The notes: generated from the letters alone by a model not told the origin. Shown: positions 1 to 15,113, numbered from the stretch's first letter. The stretch is 64,000 nucleotides of DNA from Citrobacter telavivensis (GCA_009363175.1 CP045205.1:2480001-2544000), one strand, 5' to 3'. Program-made: numbers and translations.

Positions 1-329
1 TCCGCCCTTGGGGAAGTCATGACACTATTGCTGAAGGACAACGCTATCAGGTAAAACATGTTATTGTTCTTCCTGGTCAGATTACGGCAAAACAAATTCA
101 TTTTCATCGTACAGAGCATTGGGTTGTCGTGTCTGGAACAGCGAAAGTTCATCTTGAAGACAAAACATATCTGGTCTCTGAAAATGAATCGACCTATATT
201 CCTGTCGGTGTACCTCATGCAATTGAAAACCCTGGCAAGATACCTCTTGAAATTATTGAGGTCAGATCGGGTGTATATCTTGAAGAGGATGATGTGGTCA
301 GAGTGTCATCTTCTGGAGTGGGTTATTAA
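1..329 (+). CDS. manC: Mannose-1-phosphate guanylyltransferase ManC, C-terminal part (5' end outside window)
   Basis: The reading frame is open from base 3 and runs to a TAA at 327-329, giving about 108 residues. It begins with the RPWG motif that opens the C-terminal cupin domain (type II mannose-6-phosphate isomerase-like) of ManC/CpsB proteins, followed by HFHRTEHW and [10 protein letters not shown], both typical of the cupin metal-binding and core strands. Full-length ManC makes GDP-mannose from mannose-1-phosphate and GTP; the nucleotidyltransferase domain would lie upstream of the window. The stop overlaps the start of the next gene by one base (TAATG), so the two are probably translationally coupled. 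Base composition is AT-rich compared with gnd, as is usual for O-antigen genes. The family is clear; whether the whole gene is intact cannot be seen. Confidence 0.88.
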   Translation, partial: RPWGSHDTIAEGQRYQVKHVIVLPGQITAKQIHFHRTEHWVVVSGTAKVHLEDKTYLVSENESTYIPVGVPHAIENPGKIPLEIIEVRSGVYLEEDDVVRVSSSGVGY

Positions 330-1075
330 TGCGGATTTCCATAATTACAGCAACGTATAATAGCGAAAAAACGCTGATCGATACTCTTCGTTCTCTGGAG
401 AATCAGACTTATACCGATATTGAGTACATTATCGTTGACGGAGCTTCGAAAGATAATACTATTCAGCTAATCAAAGATAACTGTACGAAAGTCTCTAAAA
501 TAATTTGTGAGTCTGACCAGGGAATATATGATGCACTCAATAAAGGTATCAATGCTGCCACGGGTGATGTTATTGGATTTTTGCATTCGGATGATCTGTT
601 AGCCTATAACGATGCACTGGCTGATATAGCCAATACCTTCGAAACAACAGGTTGTGATGCTGTATATGGCGATCTGGAGTATGTTTCGCAGGAGGATACG
701 GGTAAACGCATCAGAATGTGGAAAAGCGGTCCTTTCAGCCGCACCAAAATGCGGTTAGGCTGGATGCCGCCACATCCTTCTTTTTACATGAAACGTTCAT
801 GCTACATTGAATATGGCGGTTTTAGCCTCGATTACCGTATTTCAGCTGATTATGACTCTCTTTTGCGATATATATTGAAAAGTGGCATTGGAATGGCTTA
901 TCTCCCTAAAGTTCTCGTGAAAATGAGGGTCGGGGGGATTAGTAATCGCTCATTATCTTCAATGATGAGTAAGTCGATGGAAGATGTCAGGATTATGAAG
1001 AAAAATGGGATTATATGGCCGCTGGCGTTGGCCTATAAAAATCTTTCCAAAATTCCTCAATTCATAAAGAAATAA
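329..1075 (+). CDS. Family 2 glycosyltransferase (O-antigen assembly)
   Basis: The 248-residue protein has a GT-A fold start ([13 protein letters not shown]), the nucleotide-sugar region [11 protein letters not shown], and a DxD-like metal site in [11 protein letters not shown] at about residues 85-95. [11 protein letters not shown] near residue 170 matches the acceptor-side part of WcaE/WbdN-like GT2 enzymes. No membrane segment is evident, so it is probably a cytosolic or peripheral enzyme adding one sugar to the lipid-linked O unit. It overlaps manC by one base and ends five bases before the phosphomannomutase gene. Being flanked by GDP-mannose synthesis genes makes a mannose-derived donor plausible, but this is inference; donor and linkage cannot be read from sequence. 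No symbol is given because the allele is not recognised. Confidence 0.85.
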   Translation: MRISIITATYNSEKTLIDTLRSLENQTYTDIEYIIVDGASKDNTIQLIKDNCTKVSKIICESDQGIYDALNKGINAATGDVIGFLHSDDLLAYNDALADIANTFETTGCDAVYGDLEYVSQEDTGKRIRMWKSGPFSRTKMRLGWMPPHPSFYMKRSCYIEYGGFSLDYRISADYDSLLRYILKSGIGMAYLPKVLVKMRVGGISNRSLSSMMSKSMEDVRIMKKNGIIWPLALAYKNLSKIPQFIKK

Positions 1076-1080
1076 CAAAT

Positions 1081-2463
1081 ATGCTAACTGCTAGTAAAGT
1101 AATTAATGAAAGTGGAATCGCTTTTGGTACCAGTGGCGCTCGTGGTCTGGTAGTTGATTTCACGCATAATGTTTGTGCCGCTTTCGCGCATGCTTTTCTT
1201 CAGGTTACCAGTGACAAATTTGAGTTCAAAACAGTCGCTCTGGCAATTGATAATCGGCCAAGCAGCTATGAAATAGCTCAGGCCTGCGCAGCTGCAATTA
1301 AGCAGCATGGGTTTCAGATTGAATATCATGGTGTTATTCCGACCCCTGCATTAGCGTATTATGCCATGCAGAATGATATGCCCTGCATTATGGTTACAGG
1401 GAGTCACATTCCGTTCGACCGTAATGGCCTGAAATTTTATCGTCCAGATGGAGAAATTTCCAAAGAAGATGAGCTGGCTATTATCGGCAGCGCTTTCGAG
1501 TTTTCATCTGTGGAACAGCTTCCTGAATTGCAAATCAGCTCTCTGGGAGCTGAAGCTTATGTTTCCCGGTACACATCACTCTATGCTGATAAGATTTTAG
1601 CCGGAAAGCGCATTGGCATTTACGAACATTCGAGTGCCGGCAGGGATCTTTACGCCCCATTATTCCAGGAACTTGGTGCTGAAGTGATTTCTTTAGGAAG
1701 AAGCGATGAGTTTGTTCCTATCGATACTGAAGCAGTCAGTGAAGAAGATCGGTTGCTTGCAAAAGGTTGGGCGGAACAGTTTAAACTTGACGCGATTTTT
1801 TCAACAGATGGTGATGGTGACAGACCTTTAGTCTCTGATGAAACCGGTAATTGGCTGCGTGGCGATATACTGGGTTTGTTGACGGCAAACGAGCTGGGCA
1901 TTGAAGCTCTCGCCATCCCAGTTAGTTGTAACACAGCGATCGAGTTATCTAATGAATTCAAAACTGTGACGCGTACAAAAATTGGTTCCCCGTACGTTAT
2001 CGCTGCGTTTAATTCTCTGGCAAATCGTTATTCAAACGTTGCAGGATTCGAAGCTAATGGTGGTTTCCTGCTGGCATCGGACTTAACAATCAACGGTAAA
2101 CGTCTTAGGTCTTTACCTACGCGAGACGCGGTATTGCCTGCGTTGATGTTATTGGCTGCTTCCAGGAACAAGAAAATTTCACAACTTGTCGACCAACTGC
2201 CTCAACGATTCACCTGGTCCGACAGAGTGAAAGATTTCCCTTCAGAGAAAAGCCAACAAATTATTACTGAAGCACTGATTTCGCCAGAGCAACTCTTAAC
2301 TAAGCTCGGATTAGCTTCTGTTAAATGTGTCAGCATTGATCAAACTGATGGTGTGAGAATAACGCTTGATTGCTCGGATATTTTCCATCTCCGTCCATCA
2401 GGTAATGCCCCTGAATTGCGCTGTTATGCAGAAGCGAGTACTGAATCGCCACGGATAATCTAG
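1081..2463 (+). CDS. manB: Phosphomannomutase ManB-type, C-terminus replaced through IS insertion
   Basis: Alpha-D-phosphohexomutase family enzyme converting mannose-6-phosphate to mannose-1-phosphate for ManC. Visible landmarks in order: [10 protein letters not shown] near the N-terminus, the phosphoserine loop MVTGSHIP (Ser about residue 107), the metal loop STDGDGDRP, the sugar-binding loop FEANGGF, and the phosphate-binding loop [10 protein letters not shown] near the C-terminus. The current frame encodes 460 residues. After residue T454 the sequence comes from the left end of the insertion sequence at 2442 (ESPRII then TAG). Removing the element and one TAC copy joins 2441 to 3674 and restores a frame ending at 3734, 473 residues in all. 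So 19 native residues are replaced by six. All catalytic loops remain, so activity may survive, but the final helix of domain 4 is lost. The protein is of the GTSGARG type, not the colanic-acid CpsG type. Confidence 0.85.
   Translation: MLTASKVINESGIAFGTSGARGLVVDFTHNVCAAFAHAFLQVTSDKFEFKTVALAIDNRPSSYEIAQACAAAIKQHGFQIEYHGVIPTPALAYYAMQNDMPCIMVTGSHIPFDRNGLKFYRPDGEISKEDELAIIGSAFEFSSVEQLPELQISSLGAEAYVSRYTSLYADKILAGKRIGIYEHSSAGRDLYAPLFQELGAEVISLGRSDEFVPIDTEAVSEEDRLLAKGWAEQFKLDAIFSTDGDGDRPLVSDETGNWLRGDILGLLTANELGIEALAIPVSCNTAIELSNEFKTVTRTKIGSPYVIAAFNSLANRYSNVAGFEANGGFLLASDLTINGKRLRSLPTRDAVLPALMLLAASRNKKISQLVDQLPQRFTWSDRVKDFPSEKSQQIITEALISPEQLLTKLGLASVKCVSIDQTDGVRITLDCSDIFHLRPSGNAPELRCYAEASTESPRII
2439..2441. 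repeat. Target-site duplication of the IS3-family element (copy at 3671-3673)
   Basis: TAC stands immediately left of the element and is repeated immediately right of it. Deleting the element plus one copy restores the manB reading frame, which confirms the boundaries. Confidence 0.93.
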
Positions 2464-3272
2464 ACACTTCCGAGCCGTTGATAATACTGGTTTTCATATT
2501 CTGTCGGTGACATCTGATCGCTAGAACCATGCCGACGCTTACTGTTATAAAACATTTCGATGTAATCAAAAATATCGCTGCGGGCTTCTTCCCGCGTTCC
2601 GTAGATCTTTTTCTTTATCCGTTCGCGTTTCAACAACTGGAAAAAGCTTTCTGCAACCGCATTATCATGGCAGTTACCGCGACGGCTCATGCTGCCCTCC
2701 AGGCCGTGTGATTTCAGGAACGACTGCCACTCATGGCTTGTGTACTGACTGCCCTGATCCGAATGAACCAGCACCTGTTTTTGGGGATTACGCCGCCATA
2801 CAGCCATCAGCAGTGCGTTCAGGACAATGTCCTTTGTCATCCGGGATTGCATGGACCAGCCGATAATTTTGCGTGAGAACAGATCAACAACCACGGCAAG
2901 ATACAGCCAGCCTTCGTGGGTCCTGATGTAGGTTATGTCCGTTACCCAACGCTCATCCGGAGCATCCGGATTGAACTGTCGCTGGAGCCTGTTGGGCGAC
3001 ACGATACTGGCCTCGCCTTTACGTGCCCGCGGGCTCCGGTATCCGACCTGAGCCTTTATCCCGACACGTTTCATCAGTCGCCAGACTCTGTTCACTCCGC
3101 ACTGTTGCCCGCTGTCCCGCAGATCCAAATGGATTTTGCGATAACCATAGACGCATCCCGATTCCAGCCAGAACTGTTTAATCTGTCCTGTCAGTCTCAG
3201 GTCTGCCTGATGGCGTTGTGAATGCGGCTGCTGAAGCCAGGCGTAAAAACCACTGGGATGAACATCCAGCAC
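2460..3272 (-). CDS. IS3-family transposase OrfB (DDE integrase domain)
   Basis: The 270 residues counted from the first ATG hold a helix-turn-helix_21 segment ([10 protein letters not shown]) and the rve integrase core. The DDE triad is visible in WVTDITYI (first D), [12 protein letters not shown] (second D) and [12 protein letters not shown] (E). The C-terminal [18 protein letters not shown] is the usual IS3 tail. The same frame stays open upstream of 3272 to the slippery site, so the natural product is an OrfAB fusion made by -1 frameshifting. The ATG-start form would lack the N-terminal DNA-binding part. The protein cuts and joins the element's ends. Confidence 0.93.
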   Translation of the reverse strand: MLDVHPSGFYAWLQQPHSQRHQADLRLTGQIKQFWLESGCVYGYRKIHLDLRDSGQQCGVNRVWRLMKRVGIKAQVGYRSPRARKGEASIVSPNRLQRQFNPDAPDERWVTDITYIRTHEGWLYLAVVVDLFSRKIIGWSMQSRMTKDIVLNALLMAVWRRNPQKQVLVHSDQGSQYTSHEWQSFLKSHGLEGSMSRRGNCHDNAVAESFFQLLKRERIKKKIYGTREEARSDIFDYIEMFYNSKRRHGSSDQMSPTEYENQYYQRLGSV

Positions 3273-3328
3273 CCGACAGAGCAGGCGAACAGGCCAGCAA
3301 CAGGTGTTGTCACGGATAAAGGCGTACC

Positions 3329-3607
3329 TCAGTCGGACAGCTTTGCGAAGTACGCCGCGGCTTTTTTTAATATGTCCCGTTCGTCGGTAACCCGCTTCAG
3401 CTCTTTCTGAAGACGGCGGATCTCGGCCTGAGCATCTGACTGTTCTTTATTAGTGGAAGAATCCGGACCGTACTTCTTTATCCAGGCGTAAAGGCTGTGG
3501 GTGGTGATATCGAGACGTGTTGCAACGCTGGCAACAGAATAACCGCGATCAACAACCTGTTTGACTGCTTCAATTTTAAACTCTTCGGGATAACGCTTAC
3601 CGCTCAT
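3329..3607 (-). CDS. IS3-family transposase OrfA (helix-turn-helix)
   Basis: A 92-residue protein starting MSGKRYPEEF; this ATG has AGAGG six bases upstream, so it is preferred to the in-frame GTG six bases earlier. It has an HTH_Tnp_1 domain (EEFKIEAVKQVVDRGYSVAS, then ITTHSLYAWIKKYG) and a leucine-zipper-like helix (IRRLQKELKRVTDERDILKK) that would mediate OrfA/OrfAB multimerisation. It binds the terminal inverted repeats. It ends LKKAAAYFAKLSD, overlapping the slippery site that leads into OrfB. Confidence 0.92.
   Translation of the reverse strand: MSGKRYPEEFKIEAVKQVVDRGYSVASVATRLDITTHSLYAWIKKYGPDSSTNKEQSDAQAEIRRLQKELKRVTDERDILKKAAAYFAKLSD
3361..3368 (-). promoter_or_regulatory. Programmed -1 frameshift site (A7G) joining orfA to orfB
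   Basis: Seven T followed by reading into C on the plus strand gives AAAAAAAG on the coding strand, placed where orfA codons for LKKAAA switch into the open orfB frame. This is the classic IS3-family slippage signal. Confidence 0.82.
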
Positions 3608-3673
3608 GGGCACCTCTCTTTAAGCCATCTTAAATGACTCTGAGGTGTCTGTTAAACCCGTGGCGATTCATAC

Positions 3674-3734
3674 AGAGATAAAAGCTAAAGAGTATGTGGA
3701 ACAAATTCTGCACAAAGTCGTTACGCTGAACTAA
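3674..3734 (+). pseudogene. manB: Severed 3' end of manB
   Basis: Read in the manB frame (joined after base 2441), this stretch encodes EIKAKEYVEQILHKVVTLN and a TAA at 3732-3734, an amphipathic helix typical of the end of phosphohexomutases. It has no start codon of its own and is now stranded beyond the insertion sequence. Confidence 0.88.
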
Positions 3735-3929
3735 GATTTCTTTTTCTGATAGGAACATATAAATCCACGTAAATGCTTCATTCCTGTGTGACATACACTG
3801 ATAAGAGGCGATTATCATAAGATAAGGGCATCTTACACTACACAGTCTCCTGCAACCTGAGTTAACATCTAAGCCACATTTCAAGCCGCGCATGAGTCGC
3901 GCGGTGACCACACCTGACAGGAGTATGTA
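3735..3929 (+). promoter_or_regulatory. gnd upstream leader region
   Basis: This 195-base stretch between the manB remnant and gnd holds no gene. It should carry the gnd promoter and leader. GTGACA (3788-3793) and TATCAT (3813-3818) are possible -35/-10 elements, but the 19-base spacing is poor. AGGAG at 3919-3923 precedes the gnd ATG. Confidence 0.35.
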
Positions 3930-5336
3930 ATGTCTAAGCAACAGATCGGCGTCGTCGGCATGGCAGTGATGGGGCGCAACCTGGCGCTCAACATCGAAAG
4001 CCGTGGTTATACCGTCTCCGTGTTTAACCGCTCCCGTGAAAAGACCGAAGAAGTGATTGCCGAGAACCCGGGCAAGAAACTGGTGCCTTACTACACGGTG
4101 AAAGAGTTTGTTGAATCCCTCGAAACGCCTCGTCGTATCCTGTTAATGGTGAAAGCGGGCGCGGGTACCGATGCTGCCATTGATTCTCTGAAACCGTATC
4201 TGGATAAAGGCGACATCATCATTGATGGCGGAAATACTTTCTTCCAGGACACCATTCGTCGTAACCGAGAACTTTCTGCTGATGGTTTCAACTTTATCGG
4301 CACCGGTGTTTCCGGTGGCGAAGAGGGTGCGCTGAAAGGGCCGTCTATTATGCCTGGCGGACAGAAAGAAGCGTACGAATTGGTTGCGCCAATTCTGACT
4401 AAGATCGCCGCAGTTGCTGAAGATGGCGAACCTTGCGTGACTTACATCGGTGCAGATGGCGCAGGCCATTATGTGAAGATGGTACACAACGGCATTGAAT
4501 ATGGCGACATGCAACTTATTGCTGAGGCTTATTCCTTGTTGAAAGGTGGTCTGAATCTCTCTAATGAAGAACTGGCCAGCACCTTTACTGAGTGGAACAA
4601 TGGTGAGCTGAGCAGCTACCTGATTGACATCACTAAAGACATCTTCACCAAAAAAGATGAAGAAGGTAAATACCTCGTTGATGTCATTCTGGACGAAGCG
4701 GCTAACAAAGGGACCGGTAAGTGGACCAGCCAGAGCTCTCTGGATCTCGGTGAACCGCTGTCTTTGATAACCGAATCGGTCTTTGCACGTTACATCTCCT
4801 CACTGAAAGATCAGCGCGTTGCTGCCTCTAAGGTCCTGACAGGTCCGAAAGCGCAACCCGCGGGTGATAAAGTTGAGTTTATTGAGAAAGTGCGCCGTGC
4901 GCTGTACCTCGGTAAAATCGTTTCCTATGCGCAGGGCTTCTCTCAGTTGCGTGCAGCGTCTGACGAGTACAACTGGGATCTGAATTACGGTGAAATCGCG
5001 AAGATTTTCCGTGCAGGCTGCATTATTCGTGCGCAGTTCCTGCAGAAGATCACGGACGCCTACGCGAAGAATGCAGGCATTGCCAATCTGCTGTTGGATC
5101 CCTACTTCAAAAACATCGCAGATGAATATCAGCAGGCGCTGCGTGATGTCGTCGCCTACGCCGTTCAGAATGGCATCCCGGTACCGACATTCTCTGCTGC
5201 TGTTGCCTACTACGACAGCTACCGTGCAGAGGTATTGCCGGCTAACTTGATCCAGGCACAACGTGATTACTTCGGTGCACATACCTATAAGCGTACTGAT
5301 AAAGAAGGCGTGTTCCATACGGAATGGTTGGATTAA
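3930..5336 (+). CDS. gnd: 6-phosphogluconate dehydrogenase, decarboxylating
   Basis: Oxidises 6-phosphogluconate to ribulose-5-phosphate and CO2 with NADP+, the third step of the oxidative pentose phosphate pathway in the cytosol. The 468-residue length is exactly that of enterobacterial Gnd. The Rossmann motif [16 protein letters not shown] opens the protein. The family signature appears as [11 protein letters not shown] and the catalytic lysine region as [13 protein letters not shown] (Lys183). The C-terminal tail [16 protein letters not shown] is characteristic. The ATG at 3930 has AGGAG six bases upstream. The gene is transcribed singly, with its own terminator just downstream. It borders the O-antigen cluster, a known recombination hot spot, and the IS insertion lies only 260 bases upstream. 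Confidence 0.98.
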   Translation: MSKQQIGVVGMAVMGRNLALNIESRGYTVSVFNRSREKTEEVIAENPGKKLVPYYTVKEFVESLETPRRILLMVKAGAGTDAAIDSLKPYLDKGDIIIDGGNTFFQDTIRRNRELSADGFNFIGTGVSGGEEGALKGPSIMPGGQKEAYELVAPILTKIAAVAEDGEPCVTYIGADGAGHYVKMVHNGIEYGDMQLIAEAYSLLKGGLNLSNEELASTFTEWNNGELSSYLIDITKDIFTKKDEEGKYLVDVILDEAANKGTGKWTSQSSLDLGEPLSLITESVFARYISSLKDQRVAASKVLTGPKAQPAGDKVEFIEKVRRALYLGKIVSYAQGFSQLRAASDEYNWDLNYGEIAKIFRAGCIIRAQFLQKITDAYAKNAGIANLLLDPYFKNIADEYQQALRDVVAYAVQNGIPVPTFSAAVAYYDSYRAEVLPANLIQAQRDYFGAHTYKRTDKEGVFHTEWLD

Positions 5337-5361
5337 TCTGATTCAGTCCCATTTTTGGAGC

Positions 5362-5391
5362 AAAGCCCGAAGAGATTCTTCGGGCTTTTTT
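5362..5391 (+). terminator. Rho-independent terminator of gnd
   Basis: Perfect hairpin AAAGCCCGAAG / CTTCGGGCTTT with a short loop and a T run, 25 bases after the gnd stop. Confidence 0.92.
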
Positions 5392-5450
5392 ATTGCGTGA
5401 AGACCCACATCACCGGGGGAGAAAGAGCATAGAGTTAAGAAAAGTAGGGT

Positions 5451-5456
5451 TATAAT
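5451..5456 (+). promoter_or_regulatory. Probable -10 element for ugd
   Basis: A consensus TATAAT stands 129 bases before the ugd ATG, downstream of the gnd terminator. No good -35 hexamer is seen at 16-18 bases, so an activator may be needed. Colanic/PhoP-type control is known for ugd in relatives, but I could not assign a specific operator. Confidence 0.5.
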
Positions 5457-5584
5457 ACGCGCTTTACTGCCTACCTCCTTACCTTGACAGGGAATCAGCA
5501 TCAGGGTTACAACCCCTACAATTGTATCGGTTGTTGGGTGCTTTAGATCCCTTCAACATATTTAACCAGAAGAAGTCAGAGCTA

Positions 5585-6751
5585 ATGAAGATAACAATTT
5601 CAGGAACAGGTTATGTCGGCCTCTCAAACGGCATTCTCATTGCGCAGAACCACGAAGTTGTCGCACTGGACATTGTGCAGGCTAAAGTGGATATGCTCAA
5701 CAGGAAGCACTCACCAATTGTCGATAAAGAGATTGAAGAATATCTGGCAACTAAAGAACTCAATTTTCGTGCTACGACAGATAAATACGATGCGTACCAA
5801 AATGCCGATTTCGTTATAATTGCGACCCCAACAGACTATGACCCAAAGACTAATTATTTTAATACCTCAAGTGTTGAATCTGTAATTCGTGATGTGGTGG
5901 AAATTAATCCTAATGCAGTAATGATTATCAAATCAACAATTCCTGTCGGCTTCACTCGAGCTATTAAAGAACAGCTGGGAGTTGATAATGTAATTTTTTC
6001 TCCGGAGTTTCTGCGTGAAGGTAAGGCGCTCTATGACAATTTATATCCGTCGCGTATTGTCATTGGCGAGCGCTCTGAACGAGCAGAGCGGTTTGCCGCT
6101 TTGCTTCAGGAAGGAGCGGTGAAGCAAGATATCCCTACGCTGTTTACGGATTCTACCGAAGCAGAAGCGATAAAGCTTTTTGCCAACACCTATCTGGCGA
6201 TGCGTGTGGCCTACTTTAACGAGCTCGATAGCTACGCTGAAAGTTTAGGTTTAAATACCCGCCAGATCATCGAGGGGGTTTGTCTGGATCCGCGTATTGG
6301 CAATCACTATAACAATCCCTCATTTGGTTACGGCGGTTATTGTCTGCCAAAAGATACGAAGCAGCTTTTGGCTAATTATCAGTCAGTCCCGAATAATATT
6401 ATTTCCGCAATCGTTGATGCCAACCGTACTCGTAAAGACTTTATCGCTGATGCTATTCTCGCCAGAAAACCAAAGGTTGTGGGAATCTATCGTCTGATCA
6501 TGAAAAGCGGCTCGGATAACTTCCGCGCATCTTCCATTCAGGGGATCATGAAGCGCATTAAAGCCAAAGGTGTGGAAGTGGTGATTTATGAACCGGTGAT
6601 GCAGGAAGAGACGTTTTTTAACTCTCGTATCGAGCGTGATTTAACGCAGTTTAAGCAACAGGCGGACGTAATCATCTCGAATCGTATGGCTGAGGAACTC
6701 AAAGATGTGTCCGAAAAAGTCTATACCCGGGACCTCTTTGGCAGTGATTGA
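5585..6751 (+). CDS. ugd: UDP-glucose 6-dehydrogenase
   Basis: Oxidises UDP-glucose to UDP-glucuronate with two NAD+, supplying colanic acid and lipid A aminoarabinose synthesis. The 388-residue form starting [16 protein letters not shown] is chosen because the GxGxxG NAD-binding motif then sits at the N-terminus as in all homologues; the frame remains open 21 codons further upstream without a good ribosome site. Visible features are [30 protein letters not shown] and the active-site cysteine in [14 protein letters not shown] (Cys253). It lies alone between gnd and wzzB, the normal Salmonella/E. coli position. Its AT-rich wobble usage suggests that it shares the mosaic history of the O-antigen flank. 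Confidence 0.97.
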   Translation: MKITISGTGYVGLSNGILIAQNHEVVALDIVQAKVDMLNRKHSPIVDKEIEEYLATKELNFRATTDKYDAYQNADFVIIATPTDYDPKTNYFNTSSVESVIRDVVEINPNAVMIIKSTIPVGFTRAIKEQLGVDNVIFSPEFLREGKALYDNLYPSRIVIGERSERAERFAALLQEGAVKQDIPTLFTDSTEAEAIKLFANTYLAMRVAYFNELDSYAESLGLNTRQIIEGVCLDPRIGNHYNNPSFGYGGYCLPKDTKQLLANYQSVPNNIISAIVDANRTRKDFIADAILARKPKVVGIYRLIMKSGSDNFRASSIQGIMKRIKAKGVEVVIYEPVMQEETFFNSRIERDLTQFKQQADVIISNRMAEELKDVSEKVYTRDLFGSD

Positions 6752-6894
6752 GCTGTAAGTAGAGGGGAAGGGAGTCCCTGATAATGGGTTAAAAACCTAC
6801 CAGAATTTTCACAATCTTATCAATTTTCCTATGGCATAAATTACGTTTCCCGATAAACTGTGGCGTGAGTAGACCTTTCTTATTTAGGGCAATG

Positions 6895-7878
6895 ATGACA
6901 GTGGAAAATAACAACGTGTCCGGGCGCAGTAACGAACCGGAACAGATTGATTTGATTGACTTAGTAATTCAAATATGGCGCGGAAAAGTGACAGTGATCC
7001 TCTGCGTTATCGTGGCTATCTTCTTGGCTGTAGGTTACCTGGCAATCGCGAAAGAGAAATGGACCTCGACGGCGATAATCACTCAACCGGACGCCGGTCA
7101 ATTAGCGACCTATACCAATGCCATGAGTATCCTTTACGGTCAGGATGCGCCAAAAGTAAATGATGTTCAGTCGGGTGTTATTGGCCGTTTTAACTCGGCC
7201 TTTGCCGCGCTTTCTGAAATGCTCGATAATCAGGAAGAGCCAGAGAAATTGACCGTTGACGCATCTGTAAAAGGCCAGCCTCTTCCGTTGAAAGTCTCCT
7301 ATCAGGCAACCTCGGCTGAATCCGCGCAAAAAACGCTGGCGCAGTACATTCAGCAGGTTGATGAAGCGGTATCCAAAGAAATTATCGTCGACCTTGATAT
7401 GAGCATTAAAACTCGGACATCTGGCTTAGAACATTCACTTGAAGCGCAGGAAAAGGTGGCGAAAGAGCAAAAAACACTACGTATTGCGCAGATCAACCAG
7501 GCGCTCTCCGTAGCCAAACAGGCGAACATCAAGTTGCCACAGGTCCAGCAGGCCGATCAGGTCTCCCAGGACACCATGTTTATGCTGGGTAGCGATGCGC
7601 TTTCATCGATGGTTAATAACGAAGCGACTCGCCCGTTAACCTTTTCGGATGACTACTACCTGACCCGCCAGAACCTTTTAGCGGTTAAGGCGCTGAAGGT
7701 CGATACGGACAGCATTCATGCCTATCGTTACGTGATGAAACCAACGTTACCGATTCGTCGCGACAGTCCGAAAAGGGCAATTACTCTGATACTGGCGGCA
7801 CTGCTCGGTGGGGTGATTGGCGCAGGTGTGGTACTGGGACGCAATGCGCTGCGTAACTACAAGCCAAAAGCACAGTAA
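6895..7878 (+). CDS. wzzB: O-antigen chain-length regulator WzzB
   Basis: Inner-membrane polysaccharide co-polymerase that sets the modal O-antigen length made by Wzy. The 327-residue product starting MTVENNNVSGRSNEPEQIDL has the Wzz N-terminal domain, a first membrane helix at about 32-52, a long periplasmic alpha/beta region with coiled-coil character (about 60-290), and a second membrane helix at about 296-316 inside a Pro/Gly-rich segment (PTLPIRRDSPKRA then LAALLGGVIGAGVVLG). Both ATG 6892 and ATG 6895 are possible; 6895 matches the usual start, and the GTG at 6865 is less likely. The gene faces the his operon, with a shared terminator in the 55-base gap. Confidence 0.96.
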   Translation: MTVENNNVSGRSNEPEQIDLIDLVIQIWRGKVTVILCVIVAIFLAVGYLAIAKEKWTSTAIITQPDAGQLATYTNAMSILYGQDAPKVNDVQSGVIGRFNSAFAALSEMLDNQEEPEKLTVDASVKGQPLPLKVSYQATSAESAQKTLAQYIQQVDEAVSKEIIVDLDMSIKTRTSGLEHSLEAQEKVAKEQKTLRIAQINQALSVAKQANIKLPQVQQADQVSQDTMFMLGSDALSSMVNNEATRPLTFSDDYYLTRQNLLAVKALKVDTDSIHAYRYVMKPTLPIRRDSPKRAITLILAALLGGVIGAGVVLGRNALRNYKPKAQ

Positions 7879-7893
7879 TCTGATTTATATAAT

Positions 7894-7922
7894 AAAAAAA
7901 CCGGGCCTTGCCCGGTTTTTTT
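7894..7922. terminator. Bidirectional terminator between wzzB and hisI
   Basis: AAAAAAACCGGGC-ctt-GCCCGGTTTTTTT is a near-perfect palindrome with A and T tracts on both sides, so it can stop transcripts of wzzB (plus) and of the his operon (minus). Confidence 0.92.
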
Positions 7923-7933
7923 ACGCCTTAAGA

Positions 7934-8538
7934 TCATTGATGCCGCTTGCGCAGATTCTCAATGACCGTTGTCAGGTCGAGATCCTGATCCTGCAGCAGA
8001 ACCAGCAGGTGATACATCAAATCCGACGCTTCATTGGTCAGTTCGAATCGGTCATGCACCGTGGCGGCCAGTGCGGTTTCGACACCTTCTTCACCCACTT
8101 TTTGGGCGATACGCTTGGTGCCGCTGGCATAGAGTTTCGCGGTATAGGAACTCGCCGGGTCGGCCGTTTTTCGCTCGGCTAACAGTTGTTCAAGCTGATA
8201 CAGGAACAGCCACTGGTGGCTGGTGTCACCAAAGCAGCTGCTGGTGCCTTTATGGCAGGTGGGTCCGATCGGATTCACCAGCACCAGCAGGGTATCGTTA
8301 TCACAATCTGGCGCAATGCTGACGACGTTCAGAAAGTTTCCTGACGTCTCGCCTTTGGTCCACAGGCGCTGTTTGGTGCGTGAGAAGAAGGTGACTTTGC
8401 CGGTTGCAAGGGTTTTATCCAGCGCGTCTGGGTTCATATATCCCAGCATCAACACTTCACCGGACACCGCGTGCTGCACGACGACAGGCATCAGCCCGTC
8501 GGTTTTTTCCCAGTCCAGTTGGCTGCGTTGTTGCTCTG

Positions 8539-8545
<7 letters not shown>
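7934..8545 (-). CDS. hisI: Bifunctional phosphoribosyl-AMP cyclohydrolase / phosphoribosyl-ATP pyrophosphatase
   Basis: Catalyses the second and third steps of histidine synthesis. The N-terminal HisI part (about 1-110) shows [15 protein letters not shown], the metal-binding DCDNDTLL and [12 protein letters not shown]. The C-terminal HisE part (about 115-203) shows [10 protein letters not shown] and [14 protein letters not shown]. The 203-residue length is normal for enterobacterial HisIE. It is the last gene of the operon and overlaps hisF by seven bases. The stop is 12 bases from the shared terminator. Confidence 0.98.
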
Positions 8546-14068
<5,523 letters not shown>

Positions 14069-14085
14069 GTCACTTTCCTTTTTAT

Positions 14086-14153
14086 GCCGGATGACGCCTT
14101 GCTTATCCGGCCTACTGAACCCGTAGGCCCGGTAAACGAATGCGCCACCGGGC
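14086..14153. repeat. REP pair (BIME) between hisG and hisD
   Basis: Two divergent REP units face each other: GCCGGATGacgccTTGCTTATCCGGC followed by GTAGGCCCGGTAAACGAATGCGCCACCGGGC. Both carry the usual GCCGGAT / CACCGGGC palindromic cores. The pair lies inside the polycistronic his transcript and will form strong hairpins in the mRNA 3' of hisG. Confidence 0.88.
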
Positions 14154-14167
14154 GCCGTCGCGTGCAA

Positions 14168-15067
14168 TTATTCCATCATCTTCTCGATCGGCAGCACCAG
14201 AATCGAGCTGGCACCGAGCGCTTTCAGTTTCTCCATGGTCTCCCAGAACAGGGTTTCGCTGCTGACCATGTGCATTGCCACACGCTGCTGATCGCCGGCC
14301 AGCGGCAGAATGGTTGGGCGTTCCGCGCCCGGCAGCAGGGCGATCACCTCTTCCAGACGCTCGCTTGGCGCGTGCATCATGATGTACTTCGATTCGCGCG
14401 CCTGGATAACGCCCTGAATTCGGGTCAGCAGCTTATCGACCAGTTGCTGCTTGGCGTCGGTCATCTCGCCGTCACGCTGGATCAGGCAGGCTTTAGAGCG
14501 ATAAATCACTTCCACTTCGCGAAGACCGTTGGCTTCCAGCGTTGCACCGGTCGAGACCAGATCGCAGATGGCATCGGCCAGACCAGCGCGTGGGGCCACT
14601 TCCACAGAACCGTTCAGGAGACAGGATTTAAAGGAGACACCTTTCTGGTCGAGATAACGTTTGAGCAGGTGGGGATAAGAGGTGGCGATACGTTTGCCAT
14701 CAAGTGCGGCGGGACCATCCCAGGTTTCATCAACTGGCGTGGCCAGAGAAAGACGACAACCGCCGAAGTCGAGACGACGCAGGGTAAAGTAACGCGGATC
14801 TTCGCCCTGGGCGCGGCGGTTCAGCAATTCCTCTTCCAGAACGTTCTCACCGATGATGCCCAGGTCAACGACGCCGTCCATCACCAGACCGGGGATATCG
14901 TCGTCACGCACACGCAGAATATCAATCGGCATATTCTCTGCCATCGCAATCAGGCGCTGGGTGTGTAAGTTAATTTTAATCCCGCAGCGAGCGAGTAATT
15001 CGCGTGAGTCATCGCTCAAACGACCTGATTTCTGAATAGCTATGCGTAAACGGGTGTTATCTAACAT
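14168..15067 (-). CDS. hisG: ATP phosphoribosyltransferase
   Basis: First, feedback-inhibited enzyme of histidine synthesis, joining ATP and PRPP. The 299-residue long-form HisG starts [34 protein letters not shown] is a core strand-loop, [22 protein letters not shown] holds the PRPP-binding region, and the C-terminal ACT-like regulatory domain (about 225-299) includes [21 protein letters not shown]. An in-frame extension of 16 codons upstream would run into the attenuator region, so the ATG at 15067 is preferred. It follows the hisL attenuator by about 45 bases. Confidence 0.98.
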   Translation of the reverse strand: MLDNTRLRIAIQKSGRLSDDSRELLARCGIKINLHTQRLIAMAENMPIDILRVRDDDIPGLVMDGVVDLGIIGENVLEEELLNRRAQGEDPRYFTLRRLDFGGCRLSLATPVDETWDGPAALDGKRIATSYPHLLKRYLDQKGVSFKSCLLNGSVEVAPRAGLADAICDLVSTGATLEANGLREVEVIYRSKACLIQRDGEMTDAKQQLVDKLLTRIQGVIQARESKYIMMHAPSERLEEVIALLPGAERPTILPLAGDQQRVAMHMVSSETLFWETMEKLKALGASSILVLPIEKMME

Positions 15068-15113
15068 TCTCTTTTCCTCTTTATCCTGTCTGAACCTGTC
15101 TGAATTGCGCACC

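Larger units (their letters stand above)
2442..3670 (-). mobile_element. IS3-family insertion sequence, complete (1229 bp)
   Basis: The ends are imperfect inverted repeats: both begin TGAATCGCCACGG, and after a divergent stretch share AGACAC and a further GAG; about 25 of the first 33 positions match. The element is flanked by the 3-bp direct repeat TAC (2439-2441 and 3671-3673), normal for the IS3 family. It carries orfA and orfB on the minus strand with an A7G slippery site between them, so it looks transposition-competent. It is inserted in the 3' end of manB in the opposite orientation. The name within the IS3 family cannot be fixed without ISfinder. Confidence 0.95.

Noticed and set aside
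58..360. 100-codon frame at the window start
   Set aside because: Out of frame with the ManC cupin motifs, which are clear in the other frame.
14069..14167. In-frame upstream extension of hisD by 33 codons
   Set aside because: The extension is entirely REP sequence; homologues start at MSFSTIINW.
14084..14968. 294-codon open frame on the plus strand
   Set aside because: Antisense to hisG and runs through the REP pair; no ribosome site or recognisable domain.
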